A stretch of 64,000 nt of DNA from Delphinapterus leucas (lineage: Eukaryota; Chordata; Mammalia; Artiodactyla; Monodontidae). The stretch covers positions 4,505,494 through 4,569,493 of the forward strand of contig NW_022098045.1 in the NCBI RefSeq assembly GCF_002288925.2. Direction: 5' to 3'. A model generated the notes under the pieces. The model saw nothing but the letters and a program-made list of their open reading frames with translations. It searched no databases and was not told the DNA's origin. Both the position numbers and the translations under genes were made by a program. Below, in pieces: positions 33,961-45,900 of this stretch (positions are counted from its first letter, which is position 1; each line of letters opens with the position of its first letter).

Positions 33961-35169
33961 CTTCCAATTCTTCAATTGTGTGATTTATTAAAGAACTTAA
34001 AATATCTTAGCTATCCACAGACAAAATTTGTCTCAAAATCAGTGAGTGACTAACACGTGAATTCTAGTTATTGTCTTTCTCATTAGAAACCAATGGTGGT
34101 GACTGTGTTCAGAAAAGAAAGGCATGTGTCCGTTCTTTTCTAATTAAAAATTTTTTAATTGTTAGATTAGCCACTGGAGGGAGCTCATGCTTTTCTTTTT
34201 AACAGGAAAATTACACCATTTGACAAAATGACTACATAAAAACTCAGCAGGAAACTGGTATTGGAAGAAATTTTAGTTTTCATATTTTCATTGGTTCTTT
34301 TTAATTTTTTTATTGTTCTTTCTTTTCCCTCCTCTTTTTCCAGCTTTATTGTGAGTTTATCCATAATTCCATCTACCCTTTCCTCCTTGTGGAGAGTGAG
34401 GACTATTGGGTCGGCCTTTGGACAAATCTATCAACCCCAGATTCAATAGGGACTAATTCCATCAACTTTCTTGGATTTTTTCTCTTAAACCACCGTAGCC
34501 AAGTTCTTAAAGTCAAAATGTTTCTCAAGAACCAGCTAATGGTTTATATCTTCTGTGTGGTTACACTTAAAACCTGAGAGCATGATTTCAGTTGGCTTTG
34601 AGCGAATGATTTTGTGAATAGAGAGAAGATAACCAGCTCCTTTGTAGGTAGACCACTGCACATTGTAGCACCATTTAATCTCATAATGGGTAACAGAAAC
34701 AAAGACTTGCTTTTATCCTTTCGCCAGGTTTCTTGGGTGTGCCAGCTGAACCTGATGCTGTTCACTGCCTTATTCTGTAAAAATCTACTGTTACTGCTGG
34801 ATTAATTTAGACTGTGTAAGACTATCAATGTGATTGACTTTGGGTGTTCCTGATTTTCACTGATTAAGAAATTTTCCCTCTTGGGGCCCCAAATCTCCTG
34901 ATACCAGTAAATAATTTTTCTATTTCATGGGAAATAGGGTAGGCTGTGGATGGTATTTTTAAAGTTTTTAAGCAAGATATAAGATTTTGGGGTCCTTTTT
35001 CAAAAGACAAGTTACAATAAGGGGAGAGAACATATAATGTGTGTAAATCCCCTGTTTCTTTCTTTGCTTATAAATCATGCTTGCTTGCTTTTTTAAAAAT
35101 TTCTATAAATTTTTAGGAAGAAAGCTGTTCCTCTGTAACCCAAATGACATGAAAGTTGTGGAGGGATGT

Positions 35170-35198
35170 CCTCGAGGATCTACAACCTCGAGGATCTT
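35170..35198. repeat. 13-bp direct repeat CCTCGAGGATCT
   Basis: Copies at 35170-35182 and 35186-35198, each holding the palindrome CTCGAG; period 16 bp. Confidence 0.75.
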
Positions 35199-35784
35199 AT
35201 TTATTTCAGGAAATAAATAAAAGTGGTAAAACCACCTCTCTCTCCTCCCCTGAAACGTTCTCCTGGTTATATCCTCAGAGACTCAGTTACAAAAGGAATA
35301 ACATCCCTGCTTTTGGCTGTCCCCAACCTGAGGGACCCACAGGGGTAACTGGACAATTGGAAAATCCCACCTGCAGGCAGAAAGGTAGGGCAATGTGAGA
35401 ACTACCTGGACATTACTTGGCATTGCTCTTGATAGGGAATAAAGAAAGAACGAAACCTTTTTGGAGTCTTCTAATTTCCATCTCATGTTATCAAAATAAT
35501 CTAAGACTGGAGAAGTGGGCTTTTCACATTTCGGCAGTCCTAAACTAGTTCCCCATGGCAGTTTATCTTAAAATACAAGTGTATTTAAAGGAGTACAGGG
35601 AACATCATTGTAAAAGGTGGTCAAGTTAAGGTATCCAATTAGCAAAAACTGTGGTGTGCTGGGCAGAAAGCTGAAAAGAGATCATGTTTGGGGAGCCCTT
35701 AGAGAAACCTTAGAGATCATAGTCTCTCATGCTTCAGTTTGCAGATGAAGAAGAGGCCATGAGACTTAAGGCTACACAGCCCAT

Positions 35785-35927
35785 TGGAAATTCCCTGGTG
35801 GTCCAGTGGTTAGGACTCCCCGATCCCACTGCATGGGGCATGGGTTCGATCCCTGGTCGGGGAACTAAGATCCTGCATGCTACGAGGAGCCGCCAAAAAA
35901 AAGGAAAAAAAATTTTTTAAAAAAAGG
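35785..35927 (+). mobile_element. Short tRNA-derived SINE
   Basis: Sense copy (CCCTGGTGGTCCAGTGGTTA) with a clear B box GGTTCGATCCC and A-rich tail. Imperfect flanking repeat beginning AAGGCTACA on both sides. Confidence 0.85.
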
Positions 35928-36659
35928 CTACATGGCTCATGAGTGGCAGGATCAGAAATATCTTCCAGTCTCTTGGTTTTGAGGCTCTTGGCTGTCCTTC
36001 CATCTGGAAGGTTTCTCCCAGTGTTAAAAGTATGTGTTTGGGGTTATAGGAGATAATCATAAAGATAATAGCAGCTAATACTTATTGATTAAAATAAAAA
36101 GTATATTATATGTAACCTGTGTCATTTGGGCTCTCTGGGAAGCAGGCACTGAGACAGAGTCAGATGTGCAAGAGGTTTATTGGTGGGACCCTTTATAAAA
36201 ATAAAAGTGGGAGGAAGCAGAATTGAGCAGAGACTGCCTCAGACTTGGATACAGATCTGTCAAAGTTTTAGTCAATCCAGTGGGGAGCTCCTGATGAAAG
36301 ACTGCCCATCTGGGCGGAAATGACCAGGCCCTAGTATTTCTTCTATACTCAGTCATTGGCTGGAGGCTGCCCAGTAAGAGCGTGGTCCCAAATCTGGGGT
36401 GAGTCCAAGGTGCTGCTGTTGGATGTGGTCAGCTAACCACCCTTATTGCAGCTGAACAGTAAGTTCTTTGTTGAAGGGTGATCCAAGCAGCACATCTCCA
36501 TGGCTGCCACATAACCCAAGCAGCCCAAAGTTCTGTTTGTCTGGAGTTACCTTCAATATCCAAATAAAGTGACTTAATTCCCCCAATTATTAGAAATCTA
36601 AAATCTTTCCCAATATTTTCAGAGTCCCAGCCAGGCTGGCATTTAAAACTGAATGTGTA

Positions 36660-36921
36660 AGGCAGGGAGGGATAAACTGGGAGATTGGGATTGACATGTA
36701 CACACTACTATATATAAAATAGATAACCAGTAAAAACCTGCTATACAGCACAGGGAACTCTACTCAATACTGTGTAATGGCCTATACAGTATGGGAAAAG
36801 AATCTTAAAAAAAAAAAAAAGGAGTGGATATATGTATATATATATATAACTGATTCACTTTGCTGTATACCCGAAACTAACACAACATTGTAAATCAACT
36901 ATACTCCAATAAAATTTTTAA
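36660..36921 (+). mobile_element. Cetartiodactyl L1 3' UTR, 5'-truncated
   Basis: GGGAGGGATAAACTGGGAG, CACAGGGAACTCTACTC and AAATCAACTATACTCCAATA mark the L1 3' end seen throughout whale and ruminant genomes, followed by its A-tail. Confidence 0.85.
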
Positions 36922-36965
36922 AAAACCAAACTGTTACACAGCAGTGTTTTAAAGCTGGTCATCCC

Positions 36966-37249
36966 TTAGATGTTCAACTTTTTGGTTAATTCTAAATAGT
37001 TTTACCAAAACGGAATAGCAATTTTTGTCCCCACTAACAGTGTATGAGAGTTCCTGTTGCTGTGCACTGTCATAGACAAGCCATATTGTCTGTTTTATCA
37101 GTTTTAGCCATTTTGGTGGGTATGTAGTCATATACTGCTCCAACTTCCATTTATATTTAATTAACTATAAATAAAGTAAGTATAGTAAGTAAATCAACTA
37201 TACTCCAATAAAAATTATATATAAAAAAAAGAAAAGCAAGCAAGCAAGC
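36966..37249 (+). mobile_element. 5'-inverted (twin-primed) L1 insertion
   Basis: The left part is antisense L1 ORF2-end sequence, the right part a sense L1 3' tail (ATCAACTATACTCCAATA) ending in A-run plus (CAAG)n. The whole is flanked by AAGCTGGTCATCCC at 36952-36965 and 37250-37263, and the left site reads TTTT/AA, the L1 endonuclease target. Confidence 0.7.
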
Positions 37250-37921
37250 AAGCTGGTCATCCCACCACAGGAAATTTCTCATTGGTCTTCTCTACCTTTA
37301 CTCCAGCCTGCTGTCATTTTTACAGTGGCATTTTACTCCCATCTCCTTCTTCTGCCTCTCTTTTTGCTGTTTCAGAATTCCCAACACCCTCCCTAGCTGC
37401 CAGAGGTCATTTCTATTCCCTTACTATTCAGGGAAATTTAGCTTGCATTTGCTTTGACTTCTATTCCATAAAAACTCCCAGCCAGTCTGGCCCTAATCAA
37501 AGTCTCCAAACAAGAGACATCTGCCTTGAGCTATGTTCTGCTGCTTTTAATACTGTAGAAGTGATTGCTGGCATTACTCTTTCTAAGTAACAACACTTTT
37601 TCCCTCTCTGTTAATAATTTACTTTGTCATTTCTCCTCTCACACTTATAGTTTTGATGTTAGTTCCTCCTTCTATTGGAAGTTCAGGTTGTCTACTCAGA
37701 TGGTTAAGGAAAGCTGATGGTAGGTGACTGGGCCCACTTGGTCCTACACTCTACACAGAAGACAGAGGCCATGGCCTCATTCCCTGAAGATAGAGGTCCC
37801 AGCAACTTTTTTCTTTTTTTTAAGCAAAAAAATTCCTTATGAAAATAGTCAACTTGAAAGAGTAAAGTGAAATAGTATATTTAAAGGATGAGATTTTAAA
37901 ATTTGTATACCAAACTTGTCT

Positions 37922-38275
37922 TTTTTAAATAAATAAATTTATTTATTTATTTATGGCTGTGTCAGGTCTTCATTGCTGCGCACGGGCTTTCTCTAGTTGC
38001 AGCGAGCGGGGGCTACTGTTCATTGCGGTGCGCGGGCTTCTCATTGCGGTGGCTTCTCTTGTTGCAGAGCGTGGGCTCTAGGTGTGCAGGCCGCAGTAGT
38101 TGTGGCACGTGGGCTCAGTAGTTGTGGCTCGCGGGCTCTAGAGCGAAGGTTCAGTAGTGGTGGCGCACGGGCTTAGTTGCTCTGTGGCATGTGGGATCTT
38201 CCCAGACCAGGGCTCGAACCCGTGTCCCCTGCATTGGCAGGTGGATTGTAAAGCACTGTGCCACCAGGGAAGTCC
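37922..38275 (-). mobile_element. CHR-type SINE, long form
   Basis: Antisense copy from the (TTTA)n tail to GGGAAGTCC; CAAACTT occurs close to both ends. Confidence 0.87.
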
Positions 38276-38437
38276 ATTATATAGCAAACTTTTAAAGAAA
38301 GCAAATAGTTATGTATTATAGAACTTGACACGTTTCCCTGTAATCTTTTACCAATTTGCCCCAGTCCACACTCTCATTCACACACTTAGGTTTGATTACT
38401 CATTTGTGATTTACTTACTTCCTTAAAATGTAGGATC

Positions 38438-38644
38438 GGGCTTCCCTGGTGGCACAGTGGTTGAGAGTCCGCCTGCCGGTGCAGGGGACACGGGTTCGTG
38501 CCCCGGTCTGGGAAGATCCCACATGCCGCGGAGTGGCTGGGCCCGTGAGCCATGGCCGCTGAGCCTGCGCGTCTGGAGCCTGTGCTCCACAACGGGAGAG
38601 GCCGCAACAGTGAAAGGCCCGCGTACCGCACACACACAAAAAAA
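38438..38644 (+). mobile_element. CHR-type SINE, ~205-bp form
   Basis: Sense copy with duplication GTAGGATC at 38430-38437 and 38645-38652. Confidence 0.9.
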
Positions 38645-39596
38645 GTAGGATCAAAAACTCTCCTGGGAACTTTAAATTAACTTGCCTCAAAATGCCTCAG
38701 GTGACTGCCTAATTAACTCATTATATGTAAGAAAGGTTGCTTGTTCTCCCTTCTCACCTAATTTCATCCTCTCTATACCAGCCAAAAAACAGTGACCGTA
38801 TTCTAAAGCACCTATGATTGCAGTTTCTCTCCTTATCTTCCTTTCTAATAAGAAAGCAACTTTACATCTTCCTAGGAGGGATAAAGAAACCTCAAATAGC
38901 TTTCTCCTAATTAACTGACCAAGAGATCACTGGCATTTCAATTTAAACGTATAGCTTACAGATTTAATATTTTCACTGATTACCCATTGCTCTAATATAT
39001 AAAATTTGTTCCAATACAAACTGCTTTCTGGTATAGCAAAATAATTTAAATTTTAAATCAGAGAACAATTCCTAAGAGTTAAGGTCACTTTACAACAGGG
39101 CAGTCACAGGGAGAGGAATTCAGTGTGACTGGGAGCATTCTGGGATGGAAAAGCAAGACTTGAATCATATATAGGTGGGAATCAGTTAGATGGGGGTGGG
39201 AGGTGAGTGGAGCAGGTAAATAAAAGAGCATGAGCAAAGCTGAAGGCGGAAGTGAGCATGGTAAGTTTAGATGTCATGACAAGAGTAGTTCAGATTGATT
39301 TGGAAAAGACATGAAAGAAAATTTAGGGTAAAGCATATGTCAATCAACTGAAAAAATACCTATTAAGTGCTTCCTAAGTACCAGGCACTGCTCTAGACAC
39401 TATAGATGCAGTGGTGAAGAGAATAAACTTTTCTGTAGTCAAGAAAATTATTGTTTGTGGTGGGGTGGGGGACAGGAAATAGCTATATAAATATTTTTAA
39501 AAGATAATTTCAGATTGTGATGAAGTTAGATTGATTTATCTGATAAGGGAGAATGAAACAGACCACAGCTACCAGATTTTTAAAAATCGTGTGCCT

Positions 39597-39792
39597 GGGC
39601 TTCCCTGGTGGCGCAGTGGTTGAGAGTCCGCCTGCCGATGTAGGGGACGCGGGTTCGTGCCCCGGTCCGGGAAGATCCCACATGCCGCGGAGCGGCTGGG
39701 CCCATGAGCCATGGCCGCTGAGCCTGTGCTCCGCAACGGGAGAGGCCACAACAGTGAGGGGCCCGCGTACTGCCAAAAAAAAAAACAAAAAA
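39597..39792 (+). mobile_element. CHR-type SINE, ~205-bp form with internal deletion
   Basis: Sense copy lacking the usual GCGCGTCCGGAG segment. Duplication CGTGTGCCT at 39588-39596 and 39793-39801. Confidence 0.9.
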
Positions 39793-39910
39793 CGTGTGCC
39801 TTCTAGGTAAAATTGGAACAGGCATCCCCTGTATGGATGTTTTATTCTTTTGTTAGTTTGTTTGCATTATTATTATCTTCCACATGAATTCCTTAGTAGG
39901 AATCTTTTTC

Positions 39911-40059
39911 TTTTTTAAAAATATTTATTTATTTATTTGGCTGCGTCAGGTCTTAGTTGCGGCATGCATGTGGGATCTAGTTCCCTGACCAGGGATTGAC
40001 CCCGGGCCCGCAGCATTGGGAGCATGGAGTCTTAACCATTGGACCACCAGGGAAGTCCC
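39911..40059 (-). mobile_element. Short tRNA-derived SINE
   Basis: Antisense copy (TTGGCTGCGTCAGGTC ... CCACCAGGGAAGTCCC); flanks share TTAG and GAATCTTTT. Confidence 0.85.
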
Positions 40060-41039
40060 CTTAGGAATCTTTTAAAGCCACTTGCCCATTTTGTCAAGAT
40101 TGGCTTAGTTAGCAGTCTGTCTTATTATCCCCATGATCCTGGTTCTAGTTTAGAGTTAGCCATAGAGGACTTTGCCCACATAAGTGGCAACCCATTGTTG
40201 CAAAGTGAAGGAAGTGACTGAATGAGGGTGCATGTCAATCCCTCCCAGGTAAGGAAGTCTCACTTTTTCCACAGGAAATCTGTATGTGACACAGGCTCAC
40301 CTGACAAATGCATTGAGTGAAGCTGCCAGTATCAATTGCTGACTTCAGATTTATAGTAAATCTTCACTTCTTTCTTATTTTTCAGACAAAATATGTTACA
40401 AATACTCTAATTTTATCTACCCCATAGGGTGTACACATCCCACTTTGGAAAGCACTACAACAGACAGGGTCTGGGGAGAGGATGGTTATTTCACTAAGGG
40501 TGATAAGGGAAGGAGACTGTGAAGTGACATTGAAGCTGAAATTCAAATGAAGAGGCAAGAACAGCTGTGCAAAGAAGAGTGCTTCAGGCACAGGTGTATC
40601 AGTTAGGGAAGCAGAGTCGCTCTGAATATTAAGGGATTAGAGGATTTACTATAGGAATCAGATGTTACACAGATGAGGGAGGATCTTGGGAAATGAAAGT
40701 CTGGGAGGATAAGTCAAGGGACTGGAGAAAGATTCACTGACCAAACCTTCGGAAGCACTGGTACAGTTATACACATAAGAGTTTGTGAGAAAAATCCGAG
40801 AAGCTAAGACTGTCCGGCTGCCAAACTGGGACTGCTAGGGACCTATGGGAAGCTATTGCTTCTATGTAACTACTGCCTCTCTAGGTCCACTTCCAAGCAT
40901 CTGGTGGAGGACCTGGGACCATTGTTGGTCACAAGGCCACCAGTCATGAAGACAAAGTGAACTCAGAGGAGAGCAAGTGCAAGCTGGGATCCACAGGATC
41001 CACCGTGTCTGTCACTAGATCTAATCAAGAGTAATGGCC

Positions 41040-41240
41040 GGGCTTTCCTGGTGGTGCAGTGGTTGAGAGTCCGCCTGCCGATGCAGGGGACACGGGCTCG
41101 TGCCCCGGTCCGGGAAGATCCCACGTGAGATCTGGGCCCGTGAGCCATGGCCGCTGAGCCTGCGCGTCCGGAGCCTGTGCTCCGCAACGGGAGAAGCCAC
41201 AACAGTGAGAGGCCCGCGTACCGCCAAAAAAAAAAAAAAA
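41040..41240 (+). mobile_element. CHR-type SINE, ~205-bp form
   Basis: Sense copy with a changed middle segment (CCCACGTGAGATCTGGGCCC) and a plain A-tail. No clear target duplication seen. Confidence 0.88.
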
Positions 41241-41439
41241 GACAATGATGGTCTGGACTATGGGTATAAAAATATAGATACAGAGAACTGGTCAGGCAGG
41301 CTTTTGATCTCATTTCTCCAACCTATTTTTTCAGTCCTGGAAACATTTCTCTGTGTGTATGAGATGTGAAACACCCTCTGTTGCGAAGAAAGTGCAGCAG
41401 AGGTAAATGGTCGGGGGAGGTTGGGACTGACCCTGAGGA

Positions 41440-41620
41440 CTTGCTATGCACCAAGATCTATGCTGGGCCTGTTCCTCACAACAATCCTGGAGGAGGAACT
41501 TTGTGTACAGGGAGGTTAAAAAGTGTGCTTGAGCCAAGGTCACACAGCTAATAAGTGGTGGGATTGATCTTAACTCAGATATCTCAGAAGCCAGAATCTT
41601 AGCTCTCTCCACAGCATACT
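41440..41620 (-). mobile_element. MIR SINE
   Basis: GGTCACACAGCTAATAAGTG and GGTGGGATTGATC are typical of an antisense MIR. It lies 3' of CXCL9 and may fall inside a long 3' UTR. Confidence 0.65.
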
Positions 41621-42189
41621 GCTGTGTCTCGGGTTAAGGTCCTCGTGGGCTTTGTCATGTTCACCATCAGGAGCTGCTACCTGCTCAAATATCACACATA
41701 TCTGGCCTCTCAAGTGTATCTCAAACGTACAAGGCTGGTATTCTCTGTCCACTCCCAACCTTCTTAGAGACTCCATACTGCATAATACCTCCAGCCCAAG
41801 TTTTCTGGACTCTGGAATAACTTATCCTATGTTTGGGTCTCCATAACTACTTGAGGCTTTATAATATTTAAACATATATATTTTTAGGTTATGGAAAAGA
41901 GTCAGGACATTTTTGGTCTCCTGGGTATATTCTTATTGGAATAGCATCGCCCTTGAGGATTAGGAAATAAATTGCATACCGCATAAACTCTTGTAAGTCA
42001 ATGTTGTTATAAGGTATTGTCAAATTTTACGCTGAAGTTTTTTTATGTCTCCAAAGAGCACTTTAAAGAGCTTCCATGTCTTTATCTCTATTACACTTTA
42101 TTTGAGATGAAACCAAATGAATAAGGACGCATGAGAATTATTGTTACACGTGCAATAGTTGAGGTACATGTCTGAGACATTAAAAAATC

Positions 42190-42862
42190 AAGACTTGTTT
42201 TCTGATCAGTGGTGCATTTATTGATAGCATTGTCTTTTAACAAAGAAAATATTTCAGACTACAGGGTATATATGTCAATACTGCTTTGCACTTAATTATT
42301 TGCTTAGAGAGTGTACATGTATATATAAATGGTACAGTTATACACAGCACGAATATCTCAGATGCATTGTATGAGAGGCCCACAGGCAGATTCAAATACA
42401 GATGCTGATGGCTATGGCAGCTTGGTGAGGTCCAGCTCGATTCCAAACTGCTCCGCTTACCAGCATGTTCCCAGGCTGGGGCCTGCTGACGTGTGCCTCA
42501 GAATATTCTCTGGAGTCCTGGGAAGCCTACAGTTGTTCTTGCAGGCAGCTGTTGTGTGTGGGATGCGGTTGTGAGGACATTTGTCCAGATGTGGGCGTTA
42601 CTGAGATTGTGGGCTTAAGCATGATGAAATTCAGCTGGTCAGAGGTGGAAGAACAAAGACAAGCTCTAGCCTCTAACAATTCTTCACATCTGGATTTTAA
42701 AAGCAACTTTCTACCTTTAATTACAATTTCAAAATAATGCTTTAAATGTTCTAGTTCAAATCAACAAGCTTATGTATTAAGATGCCATCCCTTTTTGGAA
42801 TTATTTCAGTATAGTTAGAAAGAAACTTTTTAACACAAAATACTTGCTGGTAAAATGGTATC
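42190..42862 (-). other. CXCL9: CXCL9 3' untranslated region (minimum extent)
   Basis: From the stop to beyond the first AATAAA hexamer. It contains ATTTA pentamers, for example at 42743-42747 and 42326-42330, of the kind linked to cytokine mRNA decay. The human transcript has a longer 3' UTR as I remember, so the true end may lie further left, toward 40,900. Confidence 0.5.
42217..42222 (-). promoter_or_regulatory. CXCL9: Candidate CXCL9 poly(A) signal
   Basis: AATAAA on the minus strand; a second hexamer lies at 42097-42102. Usage cannot be decided from sequence. Confidence 0.4.
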
Positions 42863-42967
42863 TCATGTAGTCTTCTTTTGAGGAGGATGTAGAGATTTTT
42901 TAACTTTTGGAACTTTCTTGGTTTTTTTATATTTTCTCCCTTTTTTTTGCTTTTTTTTTTGGTTGAC
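42863..42967 (-). CDS. CXCL9: CXCL9 coding exon 4, basic tail
   Basis: Residues 93-126, starting VNQKKKQKKGRKYKKTKKV and ending QKKTT, then TGA at 42865-42863. Acceptor TCACAG. It contains A10 and A8 runs separated by GC and is one codon longer than human as remembered. Confidence 0.95.
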   Translation of the reverse strand, partial: VNQKKKQKKGRKYKKTKKVPKVKKSLHPPQKKTT

Positions 42968-45900
42968 CTGTGAGGAGACAGAAAAAAAAGGGTAATGTTT
43001 CTCTATCTTACCATTTTTCCTTCCTTATATTATATTTGGACTCTCCAGACTGTGGTCTTTCTTTATCCTCAGAACCAGTTTAAAGTTGCTTCAGTCTCAG
43101 AGGGGCTCTTTTTGATTCTATTTCACTCACTTTGATGAGGAGGCAGTAGCCTTCTGACTGGTTCTCTTCTGTCCGTTTTCTGGGCTCATTACTACCCCCA
43201 CTGCAATCTTGCTTATGACCCACCTGTCCCAACTATAGTTTTCTGAGGTTGGTACTATTATCATCCAATGTTTACAGATGAGGAGACTGAGGCTCGGAGC
43301 GGGTGACTTGCCCAAAGTTGCACAGCTAGTATGTGGCAGAACTGCTAGTCTGTCAGAGTCCAGAACCAAGTGCCCACTACATATTCTGTGGCCCTCTTCA
43401 AACTTAACCCTTTAGCACATCATGCAGGATTCTTCCCCGTTTCCTGGTCTACTTTTCTGTCTCAATCCCTTCACTCCCTCTGCACAAACTCCAGCCACAT
43501 TACCCGAGGTTCCTGGAGCACAGTGAGCTCTCTCATGATTCTAGTCGTTTTTTTCATGCTGCCCTTACCCTCCTGGTGAACTACTTATCCTTCAAGACCC
43601 AAATCAAATGTCACCTGATATAAAAAGTCTTCCTTAACCCTTTCTTCCTGTCCCCTCACCTCTGGCAAAGTTAATTACTCCTTCTTCTATTATCTTCAAG
43701 ATTCTTGTGCATATATTTATTTTATATTTTTCACATTGTACTATAATTAATTGTTAGCAAATTTGCTACAGCAGGAAGGGACTTTATTACCTTTATTTAT
43801 TTATTTTTTTTGGTTGTGCCATGTGGTAGTTCTCCAACCAGGGATTAAACCCGGGCCCTGGCAGTGCAAGTGCCAAGTCCTAACCACTGGACCACCATGG
43901 AATTCCCTACCTTATATCCTTTCTATCCTCACTGTCTACCATTCAATACACATTTATTGTATTGGATAAGAAAGACAAGCTGCCTACCCTCATGGAACAC
44001 ACATTCTAGTGGGAGAGATAGACAAGTGATACTGTAAGCAGGACTACCATTACACCTCAAGGTGATGACATCATTCTATGAAAAAAATAGGAGCACAATA
44101 ACATGAATGAAGAACGTATCCTTAAAGGAACTACATGATTCTTTGTCTTTCAAAGTTAATTTCTAAAAGAAAGAAAATTTTGTTCCTTTTTTTCACCAAC
44201 CTGTTTCTCCCACTTTTTAACCAATTCTTTCACATCTGTTGAATCTGGGTTTAGACAGGTTTGATCCCCATTCTTCATTGTAGCACTACCAAAGAAATAG
44301 CGACAAGATTTTTTTTTTACTTTTAATAATTTAAATGCTTCATCTTATCCACAGAATTCAGTTCCCCAATTAAAAATGTATTTGTGTCATCACTATAAAC
44401 ATCTGAGACTTCCAGTCTTTTTCCTGCCTTTTCATTTTTTAAGTGACTGAGGGGACTTAGATACATTTCTAGGATAGCACATAACTCTAAGTTTAAAAAA
44501 TCCAACAGGTATATGCAATAGGAGAAAGTTAAATCTAAAGATAATATTAGTTCTGTTATGATGGAAAAAGCTATTTATGTTTAAGTGAAAATATAAATTA
44601 GACAAGTTGCCAATATATCTACTTTCTTTTCCCCCAAAACAATGAAAATGAGCATGAATTTTGCTAAATTTTCTAGTGAAACAACTTAAAACATAAATAA
44701 AATGTTTTCCTAAGACAAGATGAACAGACTGGTTGAATTTTTAAAATTACATCAGACTCTCCAGGAACAATTTAAAGACTTTTTTCTTTAATTTCTGTCT
44801 AATCTAAGAATAAGAGTAGTCATTCTATACATCATCCTTGATTTAGTTTTCAAAAAATTTACAATAGGCATATCCTTTAATCTAGCAATTCTAATCTCTA
44901 GAAAGGTATTACTAATAGGAAAGAATTAAAGACACAATATTGCTACAATAGCAGTTTGTTTTCAATAGCAAAAAAATTGGAAATAACCTACATTTAGGTG
45001 TTGGTCATATAGATTATGGTACATCCACATGATAGAATAAAATTTGGCCATTAAAATTGACATTATTAGGAAAAAATGATGTTATTACGGAAGATTTACT
45101 GACAGGAAGTGTTCATTATATAGTGTTAATGTAAAAGCAGATTACAAAACAGTATGTAGTGTATGATTTTATTTTTGTGCACATATATTGTGTGTATAAA
45201 TATATATATATATATAGCGTCTATATGTGTACACACAAAGCCAATGGGGGAGATTTGGAAGACTATATGTAGAGAGATTAACACTACCTATCACTAAATG
45301 GTAGGATTATAGACGATTTTTAATTTCTTCTTTTGGGTCACTTACATTAAACATTTTCTACAATGAACATGTCATCTTTGGTTCCTAACCTCTACCAGAA
45401 ATTGCTTGTTTTTTTAGAAGAAAAGGAAGAAGTAGACTGGATTTATGGAGGGGCAACTGTCTGCGTTTTAAGTGTCTGAATGGGCAAGTATTCTGAGGGT
45501 AATACTCACACTAAACTTATTGCTGGAGCATATGTGTTGGATGAGTTTTTACTTACATGATTTCAGTTTTCTCACAAGAAGGGCTTGGGGCAAATTGTTT
45601 AAGGTCCTTTAAGGATTTTGAATGGATCGTCCCTGGGCTGGTGTTGATGCAGGAACAGCGTCCATTCCTCATTGTTGGAGTTCCTAAGGGAAAAAGAGAG
45701 GTAGAGAACATCGATTTAGAGCAATGTCTCAATTTAGGCGATCCACCCAAATGATACATTTGACTTAGTCGTGATTATTACTATCACTTACTGAGTGTCT
45801 GTTAATCATTACCACGAGATTTTGAGTAGGTGTTATCTCCGTTTTATAGATAAAGAATCCAAGGTTCAGAGAAGTTAAGTAAAAAACAAAGCCTTTCAGC

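Larger units (their letters stand above)
28361..42189. other. Intergenic region between SDAD1 and CXCL9
   Basis: About 14 kb with no recognisable coding exon. It holds at least 13 SINEs, L1, L2 and MIR fragments, and several older repeats I could not name (for example 36128-36560 and 40600-40960). Stretches such as 29130-29400, 34000-35150 and 38650-39350 look single-copy but without features. Confidence 0.6.
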
